In this document: positions 61,133 through 64,000 of the stretch, one piece after another
Numbering within the stretch: position 1 is the first letter of the stretch
Layout: each line of letters begins with the position of its first letter
NCBI GenBank assembly: GCA_018366195.1
Contig: JAGZIN010000006.1
Location: forward strand, 1 to 64,000
Source: Butyricicoccus pullicaecorum
GTDB taxonomy: Bacteria; Bacillota; Clostridia; Oscillospirales; Butyricicoccaceae
Direction of reading: 5' to 3'
DNA length: 64,000 nt
The notes under the pieces: model-generated
The model's input: only the letters and a program-made list of their open reading frames with translations
The model's database searches: none
Told to the model about the DNA's origin: nothing
Program-made: the position numbers and the translations under genes

Positions 61133-61396
61133 TTAGTCTGAGAAGTTTGAAGTAATCAGCTCCACAAGTGCATTGACTGCTTCTTCCTCATCTGGACCAT
61201 CAGCGATCAAATTGATCGTAGTGCCCTTGGTAATGCCAAGAGACAAAATACCCAACAGACTCTTTGCATTGACACGGCGTTCTTCCTTCTCAACGAGGAT
61301 CGTGCTCTTGAACTCATTTGCCTTCTGAATGAAAAAAGTTGCCGGTCTTGCATAAAGACCTACCTGATTGGTCACCTGTACTTCTTTCGAATACAT
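61133..61396 (-). CDS. HPr-family protein lacking the phosphorylatable histidine (Crh-like)
   Basis: An 87-residue HPr-fold protein. In PTS phosphocarriers the site is GLHARPA with His15; here the sequence is QVGLYARPATFFIQKANEF, so Tyr (codon TAT) replaces His (CAT). The regulatory serine region is kept: NAKSLLGILSLGI with Ser46. It cannot accept phosphate from enzyme I in the normal way, but could still be phosphorylated by HPr kinase and act with CcpA, as Crh does in Bacillus. The rest is canonical. The ATG at 61396 is preceded by GAGG and GGGAG; it has its own promoter and terminator. Confidence 0.92.
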   Translation of the reverse strand: MYSKEVQVTNQVGLYARPATFFIQKANEFKSTILVEKEERRVNAKSLLGILSLGITKGTTINLIADGPDEEEAVNALVELITSNFSD

Positions 61397-61471
61397 TTCC
61401 TCATCGCTCCCTAATTCAAAGTTTAATCGGTTCTTTGACTGTTTCAGACTCTCATTTATGAATATGATAAT

Positions 61472-61500
61472 AGGATACCTTTTTTTTCCCTTTTCGTCAA
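61472..61500 (-). promoter_or_regulatory. Promoter of the HPr-like gene (TTGACG-17-TATCCT)
   Basis: On the minus strand TTGACG (61495-61500) and TATCCT (61472-61477) are 17 bp apart, about 75 bp before the ATG. Confidence 0.6.
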
Positions 61501-61635
61501 TCCTATTTCGTCGGAAATACTCGTCTGATTTGTAGAAAATATGCAATTTTTACATTTCATATTGAACTATTTGAACAATTCTCCGTCCGAGACGGTCATT
61601 TCTAAAACTTTTCATTTTTCTTTTTTCTTTCCGTC

Positions 61636-63999
61636 TCATCGAAACTCGACCACGGTTACTCCCATTTCTCCCTCACCGAATACGCCATTGCGCACGGTTT
61701 TGCAGAATTTATTTCTCTTTAAGTGAGACTGAATCGCCGCACGCAGGGTTCCGGTTCCCTTTCCATGAATGATTCGCACGCTGGGAAGCTTGCTCATCAG
61801 AGCAGAGGAAATAAACTGATCCACCTCCAAAATCGCTTCCTCCGCGCACAGCCCACGCACATCAATTTCGCTGGGCGCAGCCTGCGCACGCAGCTCCCGC
61901 ACACCATGTCCTGCGCCGCCTGTCTGCTTTTTCGGGGCAGTCTTGCTCTCCTTCTTTTTAAGGGGACGAACTTCCTCCACCCGCACCATCATCTTCATGA
62001 TGCCTGCCTGTACCTGCACGTTCCCCTCCGCGTCAGGCGCTTTGAGCACCGTTGCCGTCACACCTGACACATTCAAAAGCTGCACTTCATCTCCTGCCTT
62101 CAGGTTCTGCACCACCGCAAGGTCAACCGTGTGCTTCTGCCGTGCTTTCCCGCGCAGCTCGGTTTCCGTTTGTGTGATAATACCGCGAAGAGCAGTTTTT
62201 GCCGCCGATAAGTTCGCATCTGCCGCCGACTTCTGCGCCTGCTTTTTCATGTCCTCCAGCTCGTCAAAGACCGTTTCTGCCGCCATGCGTGCGTCCTTCA
62301 AAATACGGTCTGCCTTGAGCCGCGCATTTTCTAAAATCCGGTCGGTTTCGTCCTGTGTTCTGTCACGCAGATGTTCCGCTTTATCGCGTTCGCTCTGTGC
62401 AGATGCCCGCAGACGCTCTGCCTCTGCTTTATACTTTTCCAACTGCCGCCGCTCTTTTTCCAGCTCCACAAGCACATCTTCAAAGCGCGTATTTTCATTC
62501 GAAATTTGCTCCTTTGCGTGCTCCAATATCGCTGGCTGCAACCCCAGACGCGCTGCAATGGCAAACGCATTGGACTTGCCCGGAATGCCCGTCAGCAAAC
62601 GATAGGTTGGACGCAGCGTGCTGACATCGAACTCACAGGAAGCATTTTCTACCCCTTCCGTTGTCAGGGCAAACGTCTTGAGCTCCGAATAATGCGTGGT
62701 TGCGGCAACCCGCGCCCCCATTTGTCTGGCATAGCCAATCACCGAAACCGCAAGCGCCGCCCCTTCCACAGGGTCCGTTCCCGCGCCCAACTCATCGAAC
62801 AAGACCAAATCGCCGCGTGCACACTTTTCCATGATGCCCACAATGGTTTTCATGTGAGAGGAAAATGTAGACAGGCTCTGCTCTATCGACTGTTCATCGC
62901 CAATATCTGCATAAACATTTTCAAAGATACAGACCTCGGACAGCTCACTGGCTGGAATATGCAGACCAGATTGCGCCATCAGGCACAAAAGCCCCAGTGT
63001 CTTAATGGATACCGTCTTACCGCCTGTATTCGGTCCTGTGATGACCAAAGTATCATAGGCATCCCCAATTGCAATATCAATCGGAACTGCCTGTTTCTGA
63101 TTCAACAGCGGGTGCCGTGCACGCTGCAAATTCACACGATACCGGTCTGTCAGCTGCGGTTCGCTTGCATTGAGCTGAAAGGACAGCTTCGCACGTGCGA
63201 AAATGAAATCAAAGGTGCAGAGGGCTTCATAATCCTCTTGGAGAGCATCTGCGCACTGTGCAGTCTCCGCAGACAGCGCCGCTAAAATCCGCTCGATTTC
63301 CTGCTGTTCTCGTCCCTCCAATACCTTCAGCTGGTTGTTGATTTCTACCACCTGAGAAGGCTCTACAAAAATGGTTGCACCAGTGCCCGAGGTATCATGC
63401 ACAAGCCCCGGCACGTCTCCGCGATGCTCCGCCTTGACCGGAACCACAAAGCGTCCATTCCTCTGCGTAATAATGGCTTCCTGTAAGTATTTCGCACGCT
63501 CTCCTGAAATCAGGCGTCCCAGCGTTTCACGTACTCTGCCGCCAATCCGCCGCATTTCACGCCGAATCGAAGCAAGTTCTGCGGAAGCACCATCTGCCAT
63601 TTCTTCTTCGGATAAAATTGACGTGGTAATGGATTCCTCCAGCGCACGATTTCCGGATAAGCGATGATAGATTGCGGTGAGTGTAGTTTTTTCTTCCTGC
63701 TCAGCAAAATATGCCTGCATGAGTCTGGACGCCTGCAAGAGCGATGCCACATCTAGCAGCTCCCGCATATTGAGCACACCGCCTACCTCACACCGACGCA
63801 GGGCAGCGGTAATATCCCGAATCCCCCCTAAGGTGGGACTTCCATTTTTCACCATCATCTCCTTTGCATCTGTTGTCTGACGCAAAGAAAGCGCGGCCTC
63901 CTCCCGATCGGAAATCGGGCGCAGTGCAAGCGCAAGCTCACGTCCGTGTGCCGAGACCGTTTGTGCTGCAAGCAGCTCCAAAACGGTAAAATATTCCAA
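61636..63999 (-). CDS. mutS2: MutS2 (endonuclease/ribosome rescue ATPase), N-terminus outside the window
   Basis: 787 codons of a MutS2 protein; the true start lies beyond 64000, since the first visible residues are LEYFTVLELLAAQTV, normally a short way into the protein. The MutS core holds Walker A GPNTGGKTVSIKT and Walker B LVLFDELGAGTDPVEG. A long coiled coil (LEKERRQLEKYKAEAERLRA and on) leads to a KOW-like domain and a C-terminal Smr domain (IDVRGLCAEEAILEVD, RIIHGKGTGTLR). MutS2 acts in collided-ribosome rescue and in limiting recombination. It ends 240 bp before the HPr-like gene. Confidence 0.96.
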   Translation of the reverse strand: MEYFTVLELLAAQTVSAHGRELALALRPISDREEAALSLRQTTDAKEMMVKNGSPTLGGIRDITAALRRCEVGGVLNMRELLDVASLLQASRLMQAYFAEQEEKTTLTAIYHRLSGNRALEESITTSILSEEEMADGASAELASIRREMRRIGGRVRETLGRLISGERAKYLQEAIITQRNGRFVVPVKAEHRGDVPGLVHDTSGTGATIFVEPSQVVEINNQLKVLEGREQQEIERILAALSAETAQCADALQEDYEALCTFDFIFARAKLSFQLNASEPQLTDRYRVNLQRARHPLLNQKQAVPIDIAIGDAYDTLVITGPNTGGKTVSIKTLGLLCLMAQSGLHIPASELSEVCIFENVYADIGDEQSIEQSLSTFSSHMKTIVGIMEKCARGDLVLFDELGAGTDPVEGAALAVSVIGYARQMGARVAATTHYSELKTFALTTEGVENASCEFDVSTLRPTYRLLTGIPGKSNAFAIAARLGLQPAILEHAKEQISNENTRFEDVLVELEKERRQLEKYKAEAERLRASAQSERDKAEHLRDRTQDETDRILENARLKADRILKDARMAAETVFDELEDMKKQAQKSAADANLSAAKTALRGIITQTETELRGKARQKHTVDLAVVQNLKAGDEVQLLNVSGVTATVLKAPDAEGNVQVQAGIMKMMVRVEEVRPLKKKESKTAPKKQTGGAGHGVRELRAQAAPSEIDVRGLCAEEAILEVDQFISSALMSKLPSVRIIHGKGTGTLRAAIQSHLKRNKFCKTVRNGVFGEGEMGVTVVEFR

Positions 64000-64000
64000 T

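Overview
The window looks like chromosomal core DNA of a low-to-mid GC Gram-positive anaerobe of the Clostridia, most likely a gut member of the Oscillospirales (inferred, not proven). The grounds are AGGAGG-type ribosome binding sites almost everywhere, a meso-diaminopimelate-type MurE, a superoxide reductase, GerMN and PASTA proteins, purine and preQ1 riboswitches, and a secreted GH98 glycan hydrolase. No phage, CRISPR array or plasmid gene is visible. The only mobile DNA is decayed IS605/TnpB material.

Region by region. 1-390: two strong tandem promoters fire leftwards out of the window and look like those of a ribosomal RNA operon. 392-3531 (-): cysS, a lipoprotein and a HAD phosphatase. 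3688-3816: a solitary omega-RNA-like right end of an IS605-type element. 4032-7554 (-): a three-subunit molybdenum hydroxylase. 7827-10166 (+): PsiE-like protein, DUF4250, inositol monophosphatase family and an orphan. 10284-11369 (-): rpsF-ssb-rpsR. 11571-13747 (+): tRNA-Thr(CGU), an AraC regulator and lrgAB. 13800-16169 (-): glycogen phosphorylase. 16438-16875: a tnpB pseudogene with a well-kept omega-RNA segment. 17249-17629 (+): superoxide reductase. 17728-19142 (-): GerMN lipoprotein and DegV. 19264-21785 (-): a preQ1-riboswitch-like leader, a radical SAM enzyme, a YhhQ-type transporter and a nucleosidase, read here as a queuosine salvage locus. 21977-26261 (+, with one - gene): a sodium symporter, a DUF2262-like protein, guanine-riboswitch-controlled guanine deaminase and dCTP deaminase. 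26404-27947 (-): proC, truA. 28245-29890 (+): TlpA-like lipoprotein, a 48-residue CXXC protein and a polyferredoxin. 30183-33503 (+): GH98. 33676-35118 (-): pncB. 35395-43276 (+): argGHCJBDF behind an ARG-box-like site. 43344-57403 (-): corA and the division and cell-wall cluster. 57686-63999 (-): coiled-coil protein, coaD, rsmD, uvrC, an HPr-like protein and the 3' part of mutS2.

How the genes work together. The arg operon covers the route from glutamate to arginine through the ArgJ acetyl cycle. The dcw cluster supplies peptidoglycan precursors and the divisome but lacks mraZ, murD, murC, ftsA and murB, which must lie elsewhere. Guanine deaminase and the molybdenum hydroxylase could together turn guanine into urate if the hydroxylase uses xanthine.

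The most unusual points are the riboswitch-linked queuosine salvage candidate, whose nucleosidase carries Asn where the usual catalytic Asp is expected; the HPr-like protein with Tyr in place of the phosphorylatable His; and the two omega-RNA-like segments that survive without a working TnpB.
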